A DNA stretch of 64,000 bases, from assembly GCF_014203555.1 (NCBI RefSeq), contig NZ_JACHJH010000003.1, forward strand, positions 270,899 to 334,898, written 5' to 3'. This document shows positions 1 through 9,006 of this stretch, one piece after another. A program made the translations under genes and the position numbers. How positions within the stretch are numbered: position 1 is the stretch's first letter; each line of letters opens with the position of its first letter. The notes beneath the pieces are model-generated. The model searched no databases and had not been told where the DNA came from. It saw only the letters and a program-made list of their open reading frames with translations. The stretch comes from Streptomyces olivoverticillatus (GTDB lineage: Bacteria > Actinomycetota > Actinomycetes > Streptomycetales > Streptomycetaceae).

Positions 1-1
1 G

Positions 2-643
2 TTCGGCACCAAGCCGGCCGCCTCGTTCACCCAGGTCTCCGGGGTGCAGGTGCAAGCCGTCAGCCCCGCCGGCGCCGGAACGGTCGGCGTCACCGTCGCA
101 ACCCCGGGCGGCACCAGCGGCCCGGCGAACTTCTACTACCTCAACCCCCCATCAGTCACAGGACTGACACCCACAGCGGGTCCACTGGCAGGCGGCACGA
201 CAGTGACGATCAACGGCACCAACCTGGAAGGCGCCACCACAGTGACCTTCGGCGGCACCGCCGGAACCATCACCGCCGCCACCGGCAGCACCATCACCGT
301 CACTACCCCCGCCAAGGCCACCGCCGGGCAAGTCGCGATTGTCGTCACCACCCCGGGCGGTAGCACCGACAACCTGACCTTCACCTACACCGCCGCACCC
401 ACGATCACCGGTGTCACCCCCAGCGCAGGCACCACCGCCGGAGGCGCCGTCGTCGGCATTACCGGCACCAACCTCGACACCACCACCCGCGTCACCTTCG
501 GGAGTAACGCGGTACCCACCCTCGCGCCCCTGACCAGCACCAAACTCGCCGTGATCACACCTGCGGGGAGCTTGGGGCTCGTCAACGTCACCGTCACCAA
601 CCCTGCCGGAAGCGCCGCCTCCCTCGCCTACACGTACATCTGA
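2..643 (+). CDS. IPT/TIG-domain repeat protein, 5' end outside the window
   Basis: Reading frame 2 is open from the window edge to a TGA at 641, so only the C-terminal part (about 213 residues) is seen. An internal GTG at 44 is not a convincing start because coding similarity continues upstream of it. The visible part is a tandem of immunoglobulin-like IPT/TIG modules. Each starts with a P-x-(I/V)-T-G-(L/V)-(S/T)-P motif, followed by a G-G glycine turn, an NGTNL or TGTNL strand, a V-T-F-G strand and a TPGG-S strand. Such folds occur in cell-surface and extracellular proteins, where they mediate binding. No enzyme domain is visible. A shorter relative lies at 20065-20628. Function is unknown. 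Confidence 0.8.
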   Translation, partial: FGTKPAASFTQVSGVQVQAVSPAGAGTVGVTVATPGGTSGPANFYYLNPPSVTGLTPTAGPLAGGTTVTINGTNLEGATTVTFGGTAGTITAATGSTITVTTPAKATAGQVAIVVTTPGGSTDNLTFTYTAAPTITGVTPSAGTTAGGAVVGITGTNLDTTTRVTFGSNAVPTLAPLTSTKLAVITPAGSLGLVNVTVTNPAGSAASLAYTYI

Positions 644-645
644 CC

Positions 646-933
646 TTGTGGACGGAGGTGCTGCTTTTCGTCTGTCTCACATGCATGGAACGGATCTACA
701 TGCTGGAGCGCACCGCCGGCGCCCGCGCGTCCAAAGAGGCCCGCGGCCTGCTGACCGGCCGTCCCGCGAAGCTGAACGCGACCACCCGCGCCGGAGCCGC
801 CCAACAGATCAAGGACGGCGCGATCCCCGAGCAAGTCGCCGCCGAACTCAGCGTCAGCCGCTCCACGCTCTACCGGGAACTACGCAAACACCGTGAAGGC
901 GCCACCGCCGAACTCGTCGGGCAGGAAGGCTGA
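646..933 (+). pseudogene. Serine recombinase/resolvase C-terminal remnant (HTH only)
   Basis: The 95-residue frame holds only the tail of a resolvase/invertase: an ERTxxGR-like linker, a GRPAKL motif, and a helix-turn-helix ending in SVSRSTLYRELRKH, as in the HTH_7 domain that follows the catalytic core of Pin/Hin-type serine recombinases. The catalytic domain, with its N-terminal serine, is absent. The first residues (MWTEVLLF...) do not match the family, so the true homologous part begins near 685-700. It is probably a decayed recombinase. A small stand-alone DNA-binding protein is the alternative. It starts only 2 bases after the IPT/TIG gene. Confidence 0.55.
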
Positions 934-1156
934 TCAACGACCCAGACCGCATCCGCCCAGGTCAGGGGTATCCGTTGTTTTTTCAGTGATTACTACGGGG
1001 ACCCCGACGGCTACCGCGATTCTTCCCCCGGCCGCCCCGATCGGCACCGGCGGCGCGCCGCAATATCCGTTCACCGAGGGGAAGTTGGGAAACCAGAGGC
1101 GTATGCGCCGGGTGGGCCGAAGGGGTCGACAGGGCCGACCGCGACCGCGGGTGCCG

Positions 1157-1873
1157 TCAGGGCCGCCGCTCCGCCGCGAACCGGGCCGCGTCCCATGTGC
1201 CGTACAGCTCCGGCGCCAGCCAGCCGGCCGCCACCGCCCGGAAGTCGTCGGGCGGCAGCGTGCCCGCCCCCTCCGGGACGGCTCCCAGCAGCGGAGCCTC
1301 GGCACACTTCGGCAGGTCGGCGAGGTTGCAGAGAGTGGCCAGATCCGGATCCGCGGGCCAGCTGCCGATGACGACGCCCGCGCACCGCAGACCGCGCGAG
1401 CCGAGCGCCTCCGCCGTCAGCGCCACGGAGTTGAGGGTGCCCAGCCCGGCCTGCGCCACGACCAGGACGGGCGCGTCCAGCAGTCGGGCCGCGTCGGCGA
1501 GCGTGCTGCCCGCCTCGTCGATGCGGACGAGCAGCCCGCCCGCGCCCTCGACCAGGACCAGGTCGTGGTCGGCGGCCAGCCGCGCCGCCGCCTGCTCGAT
1601 CTCCCGCGGCCGCACCGGCGCCCGCCCGGCGCGCCGGGCCGCCGTGTCGGGCGCCAGCGGTTCGGGGAAGCGGGCCAGTTCCGCCCCCGTCACCGGGCCC
1701 GCCAGCCGCAGCACCTCCGCGACGTCCCCCGGCTCGCCCGGGGCGACACCGGTCTGCGTGGGCTTGAGCACGGCCACCGACCGGCCGGCGGCCAGCGCCG
1801 CCGTCGCGACGGCCGCCGTCACCACGGTCTTGCCGATCTCCGTGCCCGTACCCGAGACCACCAGCACCGACAT
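1157..1873 (-). CDS. bioD: Dethiobiotin synthase BioD
   Basis: ATP-dependent ring-forming step of biotin synthesis: 7,8-diaminopelargonate plus CO2 gives dethiobiotin, in the cytoplasm. The 238-residue protein has the family P-loop GTGTEIGKT at residues 8-16, a KPTQTG motif near residue 38 and a VEGAGG motif in the middle, and it has normal BioD length. It is the last gene of the leftward bioB-bioA-bioD set, 100 bases after the bioA stop. An in-phase ATG next to the P-loop fixes the start. Identification from motifs and context is secure. Confidence 0.93.
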   Translation of the reverse strand: MSVLVVSGTGTEIGKTVVTAAVATAALAAGRSVAVLKPTQTGVAPGEPGDVAEVLRLAGPVTGAELARFPEPLAPDTAARRAGRAPVRPREIEQAAARLAADHDLVLVEGAGGLLVRIDEAGSTLADAARLLDAPVLVVAQAGLGTLNSVALTAEALGSRGLRCAGVVIGSWPADPDLATLCNLADLPKCAEAPLLGAVPEGAGTLPPDDFRAVAAGWLAPELYGTWDAARFAAERRP

Positions 1874-1973
1874 GACTTCCGCTCCGTTCCGTCATGGCGC
1901 CGCCCGCGTCGCGGCCGTGCGCCCCACTCCCGCCGCCCGCGCGGCGATACTCCCCCGGACAGGCCCCGAGGGG

Positions 1974-3278
1974 TCAGCCCTCCCGTGCGGCGGCGCACAC
2001 CGCCGCACAGATCCGTGCCACGTCCTCGTCGTCCGTCACGTACGGCGGCATCGTGTACACGAGGTTGCGGAACGGCCGCAGCCACACCCCCTCGCGCACC
2101 ACGGCGCGCGTCGCGGCCGCCATGTCGATCTCGTGGTCCAGCTCGACCACGCCGATGGCGCCGAGCACGCGCACGTCCCGGACGTTCGGCAGTGCGGCCG
2201 CGTCGGCCAGGCCGTCGCGCAGCCCCGCCTCGATCCGCTTGACCTCCGCCTGCCAGTCGCCCGCGAGCAGCAGGTCGATCGAGGCGTTCGCGATCGCGCA
2301 GGCCAGCGGGTTGCCCATGAACGTCGGACCGTGCGCCAGCACCGGCACCTCGCCCGCGCTGATGCCGTCCGCCACCCGCGACGTGCACAGCGTCGCGGAG
2401 AGGGTGACATAGCCGCCGGTCAGCGCCTTGCCGAGGCACATCACATCGGGCGTGACGCCCGCGTGATCCGCCGCGAACAGCTGCCCCGTACGGCCGAAGC
2501 CCGTCGCGATCTCGTCGAAGACCAGCAGCACGTCGTGCTCGTCGCAGGCCTCCCGCAGCACCCTCAGGTACTCCGGGTCGTGGAAGCGCATGCCCCCCGC
2601 GCCCTGGACGACCGGCTCCACGATGACGGCGGCCAGCTCGTGGGCGTGGCGCGCGATCACCTCCCGCAGATGCGCGGAGTAGGCCGGTGCGGCGTCCGTG
2701 TCGTAGTCGTGCGGCGGAGCGTCCGCGAAGACCTGCCGGTTCAGCACCCCGGACCACAGCCGGTGCATCCCGCCGTCCGGGTCGCACACGGCCATCGGCT
2801 GCCAGGTGTCCCCGTGGTAGCCGCCGCGCCAGGTCATCAGGCGCTGCTTCTCCGGCCGGCCGAGCGAGCGCCAGTACTGGAGGCACATCTTCACGGCGAC
2901 CTCGACCGACACCGAACCGGAGTCCGCGAGGAAGACGTGCTCGAGCCCCTCCGGGGTGATCTCCACCAGCCGGGCCGCCAGCCGCACGGCGGGCTCGTGG
3001 GTGAGCCCGCCGAACATCACATGGCTCATCTTCCCCAGCTGCGCCTGCGCGGCCTCGTTGAGCACCGGGTGGTTGTAGCCGTGCAGCGCCGACCACCAGG
3101 ACGACATGCCGTCGATCAACTCGTGCACGCCGTGCGCCGGTTCGGCGAGCCGCAGCCGCACTCCGGAGGCCGATTCGACGATCAGCGGCTCCTGGCGGCC
3201 GGGCATGGGGCCGTAGGGGTGCCAGACGTGCTGCCGGTCGAGGGCCAGCAGCCGGTCCGGGGTGAGCGGCTCAGGCAT
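1974..3278 (-). CDS. bioA: Adenosylmethionine-8-amino-7-oxononanoate aminotransferase BioA
   Basis: Class III PLP aminotransferase that transfers the amino group of S-adenosylmethionine to KAPA, making DAPA. I place the start at the ATG at 3278 ([11 protein letters not shown]...). This gives 434 residues, the normal family length, and an 8-base overlap with the end of bioB, which suggests translational coupling. A longer open frame upstream lies inside bioB and is not family-like. Visible motifs are HVWHPYGPM near the N-terminus, [13 protein letters not shown], the [12 protein letters not shown] cofactor-aspartate region, and [10 protein letters not shown] with the PLP lysine. The [12 protein letters not shown] motif is also present. 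All agree with BioA. Confidence 0.93.
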   Translation of the reverse strand: MPEPLTPDRLLALDRQHVWHPYGPMPGRQEPLIVESASGVRLRLAEPAHGVHELIDGMSSWWSALHGYNHPVLNEAAQAQLGKMSHVMFGGLTHEPAVRLAARLVEITPEGLEHVFLADSGSVSVEVAVKMCLQYWRSLGRPEKQRLMTWRGGYHGDTWQPMAVCDPDGGMHRLWSGVLNRQVFADAPPHDYDTDAAPAYSAHLREVIARHAHELAAVIVEPVVQGAGGMRFHDPEYLRVLREACDEHDVLLVFDEIATGFGRTGQLFAADHAGVTPDVMCLGKALTGGYVTLSATLCTSRVADGISAGEVPVLAHGPTFMGNPLACAIANASIDLLLAGDWQAEVKRIEAGLRDGLADAAALPNVRDVRVLGAIGVVELDHEIDMAAATRAVVREGVWLRPFRNLVYTMPPYVTDDEDVARICAAVCAAAREG

Positions 3279-4446
3279 TGGGCGGCAGGTCCGTACCCGC
3301 GCCGCGGCGGCGCACGGCGACCAGGTCGGTGCGGGCCTCGCCCACGGGGGCGCCGTCCGCCGCCTCGGGGGTCGCCTCGCCGTCGCCGCAGGGCCCGCAG
3401 CCACCGCCGCCGTGCCCGCCGCAGCCCGCGGCGGCGACGTCGGCCCGGTGCTCGGGGAGCGTCGTGGTGCCGGCGCCCTCCACCTCGAAGCCCGCGTCCG
3501 CGATCATCGCCAGGTCGGCCTTGCCCTCCTGGCCCTCGCTGGTCAGGTAATCGCCGAGGAAGATCGAGTTGGCCAGGTGCAGCGCGAGCGGCTGCATCGA
3601 GCGCAGGTGCACCTCGCGCCCGCCCGCCAGCCGCACCTCCACGTCGGGGCAGACGAACCGGACCATCGCCAGGATGCGCAGGCAGCGCTGCGGGGTGAGG
3701 TTCCACTCCTTGGCCAGCGGCGTGCCCTCGAACGGGATGAGGAAGTTGACCGGCACCGAGTCCGGGTCCAGCTCGCGCAGCGCGAAGACCACGTCGACCA
3801 GGTCCGCGTCGCTCTCGCCCATGCCCGCGATCAGCCCCGAGCAGGCCGACATGCCGGCCGCCTGGGCCTGCTGCACGGTGTCCACCCGGTCGGCGAAGGT
3901 GTGCGTGGTCGTGATGCCGCCGTAGGTGGCCTCGGAGGTGTTGAGGTTGTGGTTGTAGGCGTCGGCACCCGCGGCACGCAGCCGCTCGGCCTGGCCGTCG
4001 GAGAGCAGCCCGAGGCAGGCGCAGACCTCGACGTCCTCGTTCTGCTCCTTGATCGCCTCGATGGTCTTCGAGACCCGGTCGACGTCCCGGTCCGTCGGGC
4101 CGCGGCCGCTGGCCACCAGGCAGACCCGCTTGGCGCCGCCCGCGACGCCCGCGGCCGCCGCCTGCGACGCCTCTTCGTGCCCCAGCCACGTGTACTTGAG
4201 GATCTCGGCCTTGGAGCCCAGGCGCTGCGAGCAGTAGGAGCAGTCCTCCGGACACAGCCCGGACTTCAGGTTGACGAGATAGTTCAGCTTCACCCGTCGC
4301 CCGAACCACTTGCGGCGCACCTTGCCCGCCGCGGCCACCACGTCGAGTACGTCGTCGTCGGAGGTCGCCAGCACGGCGAGCGCCTCTTCACGGGTCGGCA
4401 GCTCCCGCCGCAGCCCCTTGTCCACCAGCGTGTTCAGCAGGTCCAT
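3271..4446 (-). CDS. bioB: Biotin synthase BioB (radical SAM)
   Basis: Radical SAM enzyme that inserts sulfur into dethiobiotin. The CPEDCSYC motif near residues 65-72 binds the SAM [4Fe-4S] cluster. The conserved [10 protein letters not shown] segment and [10 protein letters not shown] near residue 290 also match BioB. At 391 residues it is longer than the best-studied enterobacterial BioB. The extra length is a tail rich in Gly, His and Cys ([17 protein letters not shown]) followed by a charged stretch. It is the first gene of the leftward biotin set, it overlaps bioA by 8 bases, and it is divergent from bioF. Confidence 0.94.
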   Translation of the reverse strand: MDLLNTLVDKGLRRELPTREEALAVLATSDDDVLDVVAAAGKVRRKWFGRRVKLNYLVNLKSGLCPEDCSYCSQRLGSKAEILKYTWLGHEEASQAAAAGVAGGAKRVCLVASGRGPTDRDVDRVSKTIEAIKEQNEDVEVCACLGLLSDGQAERLRAAGADAYNHNLNTSEATYGGITTTHTFADRVDTVQQAQAAGMSACSGLIAGMGESDADLVDVVFALRELDPDSVPVNFLIPFEGTPLAKEWNLTPQRCLRILAMVRFVCPDVEVRLAGGREVHLRSMQPLALHLANSIFLGDYLTSEGQEGKADLAMIADAGFEVEGAGTTTLPEHRADVAAAGCGGHGGGGCGPCGDGEATPEAADGAPVGEARTDLVAVRRRGAGTDLPPNA

Positions 4447-4514
4447 GGTCGAGATCCTCGCCTACGCACCCGCCCCCCGCGCAAGGTAGAGACCGAACAA
4501 CAGGGGGTGATCGA

Positions 4515-4534
4515 GGTGTGTGTATCGCCACACC
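4515..4534. promoter_or_regulatory. Inverted repeat in the bioB-bioF divergent promoter region
   Basis: GGTGTG and CACACC form a perfect 6-base inverted repeat with an 8-base spacer, in the 148-base gap between the divergent bioB and bioF starts. Its position suits an operator controlling both directions, for example for a BioQ- or BirA-type repressor, but I do not recognise the sequence as a known biotin operator. Confidence 0.35.
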
Positions 4535-4594
4535 CTGCCCCGGCGCACCGACGACTAGGTTTTATGCAAACCCGCCAAACCCGAGGGACGGCCC

Positions 4595-5755
4595 ATGCCC
4601 CAGCACCCGTTCGACTGGATCGACGCGCAGCACCAGCGGCAGCTGGCCGCCGGGCTGGTGCGGACCCTGCGTCCGCGCCCGGCCGACTCCGCGCTCGTCG
4701 ACCTCGCGGGCAACGACTACCTGGGCCTGACCCGTCATCCGGAGGTCACCGAGGCGGCCGCGCGGGCGGCCCGCCGATGGGGCGCGGGGGCGACCGGCTC
4801 CCGGCTGGTCACCGGCACCACCGCGCTGCACGCCCGGCTGGAGGAGAGCCTGGCGGAGTTCTGCGGCTTCGAGGCGGCGCTGGTCTTCTCCTCCGGATAC
4901 GCGGCGAACCTCGCCGCGGTCACCGCCCTCACCGGCCCCCCGGGCCCGGACGGCACCGGCGCGCTGCTGGTGTGCGACGAGGGCAACCACGCCTCGCTCA
5001 TCGACGGGTGCAGGCTCGCACGGGCCGAGAAGGCCGTCGTGCCGCACGCCGACCCGGCCGCCTTCCGCAAGGCCATGGCCGCTCACCCGGGCCGGGCCCT
5101 CGCCGTCACCGACTCCGTCTTCTCCGTCGACGGCGACGCGGCACCCCTGCGGGCGCTCGCCGAGGCGTGCCGGGAAAGCGGGGCCGCGCTGCTGGTGGAC
5201 GACGCCCACGGGCTCGGCGTCCTGGGCGAGGGCGGCCGGGGCGCCCTGCACGCGGCGGGGCTCGCGGGCGCGGACGACGTCGTCGCCACCGTGACGCTCT
5301 CAAAGTCGCTCGGCAGCCAGGGCGGAGCGGTGCTCGGCCCCGCCAAGGTCATCACCCACCTCGTCAGCAACGCCCGCACCTTCATCTTCGACACCGGCCT
5401 CGCTCCCGCGGCGGCCGGCGCGGCGCTGGAGGCCCTGGCGGTGCTGCGGCGCGAGCCCGAGCGCACCACCCGGGTCCGGGCGGTGGCCGACGAGCTGCAC
5501 CGGCGGGTGACGGCGGCGGGACTGCCGGCGGTGCGCCCCGACGCGGCGGTGGTCTCCGTACGGGCCCCCTCCCCGGAGGCCGCGGTGCGCTGGGCCGCGG
5601 ACTGCCGGGACGCCGGGGTGGCGGTGGGGTGCTTCAGGCCGCCGTCCGTGCCGGACGGCATCTCACGGCTCCGGCTGACCGCCCGCGCGGACCTGTCGGA
5701 CGGGCAGGTCGCCCGGGCGGCCGAGACGATCGTGCGCACCGCACCCGCCTGCTGA
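4595..5755 (+). CDS. bioF: 8-amino-7-oxononanoate synthase BioF
   Basis: PLP-dependent alpha-oxoamine synthase: pimeloyl-ACP/CoA plus L-alanine gives KAPA, the first committed step before BioA. It has 386 residues, the standard length. Motifs include AGNDYLGLTRHPEV near residue 42, GSRLVTGTTALHARLE, EGNHASLIDG, VDDAHGLGVLGEGGRG and VTLSKSLGSQGG, which holds the PLP lysine. The ATG at 4595 follows a GAGGGA ribosome-binding site. It is divergent from bioB, so the full biotin set from KAPA onward is present here. Its 3' end overlaps the convergent DUF397 gene. Confidence 0.93.
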   Translation: MPQHPFDWIDAQHQRQLAAGLVRTLRPRPADSALVDLAGNDYLGLTRHPEVTEAAARAARRWGAGATGSRLVTGTTALHARLEESLAEFCGFEAALVFSSGYAANLAAVTALTGPPGPDGTGALLVCDEGNHASLIDGCRLARAEKAVVPHADPAAFRKAMAAHPGRALAVTDSVFSVDGDAAPLRALAEACRESGAALLVDDAHGLGVLGEGGRGALHAAGLAGADDVVATVTLSKSLGSQGGAVLGPAKVITHLVSNARTFIFDTGLAPAAAGAALEALAVLRREPERTTRVRAVADELHRRVTAAGLPAVRPDAAVVSVRAPSPEAAVRWAADCRDAGVAVGCFRPPSVPDGISRLRLTARADLSDGQVARAAETIVRTAPAC

Positions 5756-5962
5756 GGGCTCAGCCTCCGAGCCCGTGACCCCGCACAGGTCGGTGACGAA
5801 TGCGGACCAGGCGGCGGGGGAGAAGAGCAGGACGGGCCCGGCTGCGCACTTCGAATCGCGCACGGCCAGCAGGCCGGGGCCCGCCCCCGCTGTCTCGACG
5901 CAGTTGTTCATCCCGGTGCTGTGGCTGCTGCGGTGCCACACGTACCGAGGCGTTGCAGACAT
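5663..5962 (-). CDS. DUF397 domain protein
   Basis: A 99-residue protein. Its N-terminal 60 residues are a clear DUF397 domain: a WHRSSHSTGMNNCVE-type opening, LAVRDSK and PVLLFSPAAWSAFVTDL. These small actinobacterial proteins are usually encoded next to an XRE/DUF5753 regulator, as here, and are thought to act with it. The roughly 35 residues after the domain lie in the overlap with the bioF 3' end and look non-conserved, so the last part may be a chance extension. Its start is 19 bases downstream of the XRE gene stop, so the two are very probably co-transcribed. Confidence 0.85.
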   Translation of the reverse strand: MSATPRYVWHRSSHSTGMNNCVETAGAGPGLLAVRDSKCAAGPVLLFSPAAWSAFVTDLCGVTGSEAEPSAGGCGAHDRLGRPGDLPVRQVRAGGQPEP

Positions 5963-5981
5963 GGTGCCTCCCTACGAGCCG

Positions 5982-6866
5982 TCACCGATCCCGGTGACGA
6001 ATGATCTCGGTGATGAATTCCAACGAGTTCTCGTGCGAGAGGGCGTGCGCTCGGAGCTTGGTGAATGCCGAGCCGTACGCCCAGAGGTCTTCCTGCCGCT
6101 CCAAGTAGAGGCTACTCGTCAAATGGTCGATAACAACCACGTCCAGATCCGCAATGCGCGGAAACGACAAGATAACGAAAGGACCGGTGACGCCCATATG
6201 GTTGCCGCCGGTGAACGGGAGGATGTGCAGCCGGACATGCGGCAGTGAAGTCGAATCCCTCAGATGCCGCAGCTGTCCCGCCATGATCTCGGGCCCGCCC
6301 ACTTCGTGCCGCAGCACCGCCTCGTCGAGGATCGCGCACAGCTCCAACGGCCGTGCGGTGCGCAGCACCGACTGCCGCGCCATGCGCACCCGCACGAGCT
6401 GCTCGACCAGTTCGGGGGCGGGGTCGCCCAGCGCCGCCCGGGTCACCGCCCGGGCGTACTCGGGCGTCTGCAGCAGCCCCGGCACCACCGTGGTCTCCAG
6501 GGTGCGCGCCCGGCACGCCTCCGCCTCCAGGCTGATGAAGTCGAGGTAGGAGGCGGGCAGCAGCTCGCGGTAGCCGTGCCACCAGCGTCGGGAGCCGCTC
6601 CGCGGCCGGCCGGGCTCCGCCGGGTCGGCGCCGCACAGCGCCCTCAGCAGGGCGCGCAGTTCCGGATCAAAGACGCTGTAGACGTCCAGCAGCCGCGCCA
6701 CGTCCGCGGGCTTGGCGCCGCTGCTGCCCGTCTCGATCCGGCTGACCTTCGACTGGTGCCAGCCGACCGCGCCCGCGGCCTCCCGGCTCGTCATGCCGGT
6801 CAGTTCGCGCTGGCGGCGCAGTTCCGCGCCCAGCTTGCGGCGGCGCACCGCGGGTCCGTACCGCAT
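5982..6866 (-). CDS. XRE-family HTH regulator with DUF5753 domain (WhiJ-like)
   Basis: A 294-residue transcription factor. Residues about 10-70 form an XRE helix-turn-helix (ELRRQRELTGMTSREAAG...WHQSKVSRIETG). Residues about 100-280 match DUF5753, with YLDFISLEAEA, VVPGLLQTPEYARAV and the VGGPEIMAGQL...LHILPF core. This architecture plus a DUF397 gene and a divergent anti-sigma-like ATPase is the whiJ/abaA-type locus found many times in Streptomyces genomes and linked to development and antibiotic control. The target operator is not evident in the 290-base divergent region. Confidence 0.9.
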   Translation of the reverse strand: MRYGPAVRRRKLGAELRRQRELTGMTSREAAGAVGWHQSKVSRIETGSSGAKPADVARLLDVYSVFDPELRALLRALCGADPAEPGRPRSGSRRWWHGYRELLPASYLDFISLEAEACRARTLETTVVPGLLQTPEYARAVTRAALGDPAPELVEQLVRVRMARQSVLRTARPLELCAILDEAVLRHEVGGPEIMAGQLRHLRDSTSLPHVRLHILPFTGGNHMGVTGPFVILSFPRIADLDVVVIDHLTSSLYLERQEDLWAYGSAFTKLRAHALSHENSLEFITEIIRHRDR

Positions 6867-7156
6867 CAGCCCTCACTTCCCGCCCTCGGGACGCATTCAC
6901 CGCCAGGCAGATCGATCCACACGTACTCGATTCACACGTTTCAGAGTCAATAGACCAGTGTGGTGCCCAAATCCGGTCGCTCATCGCAGAGTTCACCGCT
7001 TCGGGCGACAGATATATCCATAATCCGGTGGATGGGAGGCATTGAGGACGTTGTCAATGGCACGCTGAGGCGCAGAGCCGTCCGAGGAAATGTCCGGGCT
7101 CGACTTGCCCGCACGAATGCGTCGCAGTCCGGCCTCGGTGGGAAAGGGGCAGCGCC

Positions 7157-7582
7157 ATGGCAGACCGCCAGGAAGCAACCGTCACCCTGCCGAGCGTCCC
7201 CGCCTCGGTCTCCACCGCCCGGCGGCACGTGCTGGACATCCTGGCGCAGTGGGGCCTGCCGCGCCGTACCGAGGATGCCGAAACGGTCCGGCTGATCGTC
7301 TCCGAGCTGGCCACCAACACGGTGCAGCACACGCGCGGCCAGTCGTCCACCTTCACCGTGGACGTCCGGCTCGACCGGGACGAAGAACTGCGGATCGGGG
7401 TGACCGACAGCCACCCCCGCCATCCGCGGCTGCCCGCCGCCGTCCAGCAGGACCACGGCCGCGGCATGGTCATCGTCCGCTGTCTGGCCGCCGAGCGCGG
7501 GGGCAGGGTCACGGTGGTCCCGACCGCGGAGGGCGGCAAGACGGTGTGGATCCGTCTGCCGTGGATCGCACCGGCGCACTGA
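7157..7582 (+). CDS. Anti-sigma-factor-like ATP-binding protein (HATPase_c)
   Basis: A 141-residue single-domain GHKL ATPase of the SpoIIAB/RsbW-related Streptomyces group. The N box is ELATNTVQHT (residues about 50-59), the G1-type segment is IGVTDSHPRHP, and the G2 region is DHGRGMVIVRCLA. It may bind a sigma factor or act as a regulator. Its location divergent from an XRE/DUF5753 and DUF397 pair points to shared regulation with them. The ATG at 7157 follows a GGGAAAGGGG-type ribosome-binding site. The partner sigma factor is not in the window. Confidence 0.85.
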   Translation: MADRQEATVTLPSVPASVSTARRHVLDILAQWGLPRRTEDAETVRLIVSELATNTVQHTRGQSSTFTVDVRLDRDEELRIGVTDSHPRHPRLPAAVQQDHGRGMVIVRCLAAERGGRVTVVPTAEGGKTVWIRLPWIAPAH

Positions 7583-7593
7583 CCGGCGCCGGT

Positions 7594-7618
7594 GGGCCGG
7601 GCGGAGGCCGCCCGGCCC
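7594..7618 (+). terminator. Strong GC hairpin after the ATPase gene
   Basis: An 11-base perfect stem (GGGCCGGGCGG pairing with CCGCCCGGCCC) with a 3-base loop lies 12 bases after the stop at 7582. There is no U tract, which is usual for Streptomyces. It could also serve the convergent NlpC/P60 gene. Confidence 0.65.
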
Positions 7619-7728
7619 GCGCTCTTGTGGAGCGCCCAGCGGGAACCGGTTGGGTTCGACTGCGAGGTTCGGAAGGTGGTTTCCACCGTGGGGCACACCA
7701 TGAGGCGCACGGGGGCGAGCCGGTGGGC

Positions 7729-8202
7729 TCAGTCGTCGATGCGGCCGTACCAGGCGTTGCCGGACCAGATCCGCTCGCGGCGGACGACCGAGCCGGTCTT
7801 CGGGGCATGCCAGATCTGGTTGTCACCGGCGTAGATGCCCACGTGGTAGACGTAGCTGCCGTAGTGGAAGAACACCAGGTCCCCGGGCTCACGGGCGGAG
7901 CGGGGGATGTGCAGGGTGCGGTTGTACTGGTCGGCAGCCGTGCGCGGCAGTTGCTTGCCGACCTGCTTGAAGGAGTAGAGGGTCAGCCCCGAGCAGTCGA
8001 AGCTGTACGGGCCCGTCGCACCCCACCGGTAGGGGGAGCCGGCCTTCGAGATCGCGACCTGCAGGGCTTTGATGGAGATCGATGCCGCTTCCGCGTCGTT
8101 CACGCCGCCCGGCACCAGCATCGTGGCTCCCACGGCGGCGATGGTCAGGGCCGATGCGGTCTTGACCCTGGACAGCATTGAGGGACGTTTGTGAGCGCCC
8201 AT
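7729..8202 (-). CDS. NlpC/P60 cell-wall peptidase, secreted
   Basis: A small (157 residue) exported gamma-D-glutamyl-type endopeptidase acting on peptidoglycan peptides. Residues 1-40 look like a signal peptide ending AEA-AS. The rest is an NlpC/P60 domain with the catalytic Cys70 in YSFDCSGLT, His120 in YVYHVGIYAGD and a third His near 132. I chose the ATG at 8202 because a GAAGGG ribosome-binding site sits just upstream and the leader before it is a riboswitch, not protein. A longer open frame to 8631 is therefore the 5' UTR. Cyclic-di-AMP control of cell-wall hydrolases is known in Streptomyces. Confidence 0.9.
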   Translation of the reverse strand: MGAHKRPSMLSRVKTASALTIAAVGATMLVPGGVNDAEAASISIKALQVAISKAGSPYRWGATGPYSFDCSGLTLYSFKQVGKQLPRTAADQYNRTLHIPRSAREPGDLVFFHYGSYVYHVGIYAGDNQIWHAPKTGSVVRRERIWSGNAWYGRIDD

Positions 8203-8211
8203 GCCCAACCC

Positions 8212-8385
8212 TTCGTCAGCCGCCTGTGAAGGATGACCTGTCGGGTTCGGGCAGGCGAAGATGCCCGGCCGCGTGAGCGGCTTCACCCCAAGGGACGGCC
8301 GTGCCGTGCGTGTTCCGGCCGCCCCGTCGTGCCTGGGTCCTCCATCCCTGCCGTTGCACTTGTGTCGACCAGCCGCCCGGGCGGC
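8212..8385 (-). promoter_or_regulatory. ydaO-type (c-di-AMP) riboswitch leader
   Basis: On the minus strand, just upstream of the NlpC/P60 gene, the leader has the conserved parts I know from Streptomyces ydaO/rpfA leaders. In transcript order these are a GGAGGACCC-like segment, then TTGGGGTGAAGCCGC, a GC stem, a GGGCATCTTCGCCTGCCCG hairpin, and CGAACCCGACAGGTCA ending in CACAGGCGG. Such elements sense c-di-AMP and turn off cell-wall hydrolase genes. The boundaries are approximate. The region 8386-8694 upstream should hold the promoter, and I saw no gene in it. Confidence 0.8.
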
Positions 8386-8694
8386 GGCAGGGTTCGGCGT
8401 CCGCCCGGACCGCCCCGCCGTGGTGGCGGGGTCTTGTCGTCGCAGGGATCTTGACGCAGTCACGCCATCGATTCCGAGTGGATCCCGCGCTATGTGAGCC
8501 TCATCACCTCTGGGTAATTCGGGTGGACGCGGGGCGGTTTGACCATAGCGGCGTACCCCTGGTGAGACCGTCACCTGCGGCGTGATCTCTGGCTCCGGAC
8601 GGAAACCGCGTGCGCCGCTGAGAGTGATCACTGCACGGTGTCTACGACTGCCTACGCCGTCTGCCGGTAATCGATCAAAAGATGTTTCCGACCG

Positions 8695-9006
8695 TCAGTT
8701 CGCCGTCGGCGGGGTGAGCGCCAGTCGTCCGGCCCGGCGTTCCCCGTCAAGGATCCGCAACGCCCGCGCCAGCGTCCCCCCGTGCATCTCGTGTTCGCCC
8801 CGGTCGTGCATCACGGCCAGGGCGTCGCGCAGCGCCGTGGCCGCGACCACCAGATTCTGCGCGGCTCGTAGCCCGCTGTACGTGTGATGCGCCCGGGCGG
8901 GGTTGATCCGGCCCAGCTGATCCAGTGCTTCCAGGTAGCGGTCGACGACTTCGGCCTCCGCCCGGGTCAGGGCGGGCAGCGGCGGCAACTCGGGCGGCAG
9001 CTTCAC
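8695..9006 (-). CDS. Small helical protein coupled to clpP-like gene
   Basis: The GTG start at 9006 overlaps the stop of the ClpP-like gene by four bases (GTGA), so it is translationally coupled. The protein is 103 residues, rich in Leu, Ala and Arg and predicted mostly helical, with a proline-rich start ([11 protein letters not shown]) and an [23 protein letters not shown] helix region that I do not recognise from any family. No signal or membrane segment is visible. Coupling suggests a partner or adaptor of the protease, but that is inference only. Confidence 0.7.
   Translation of the reverse strand: MKLPPELPPLPALTRAEAEVVDRYLEALDQLGRINPARAHHTYSGLRAAQNLVVAATALRDALAVMHDRGEHEMHGGTLARALRILDGERRAGRLALTPPTAN

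Noticed and set aside
1197..3698. 833-codon plus-strand frame over bioD-bioA-bioB
   Set aside because: It is antisense to intact biotin genes. The product is Arg/Pro/Ser-rich without motifs.
8203..8631. N-terminal extension of the NlpC/P60 protein
   Set aside because: The region matches a ydaO riboswitch and the ribosome-binding site is at 8202, so it is an untranslated leader.
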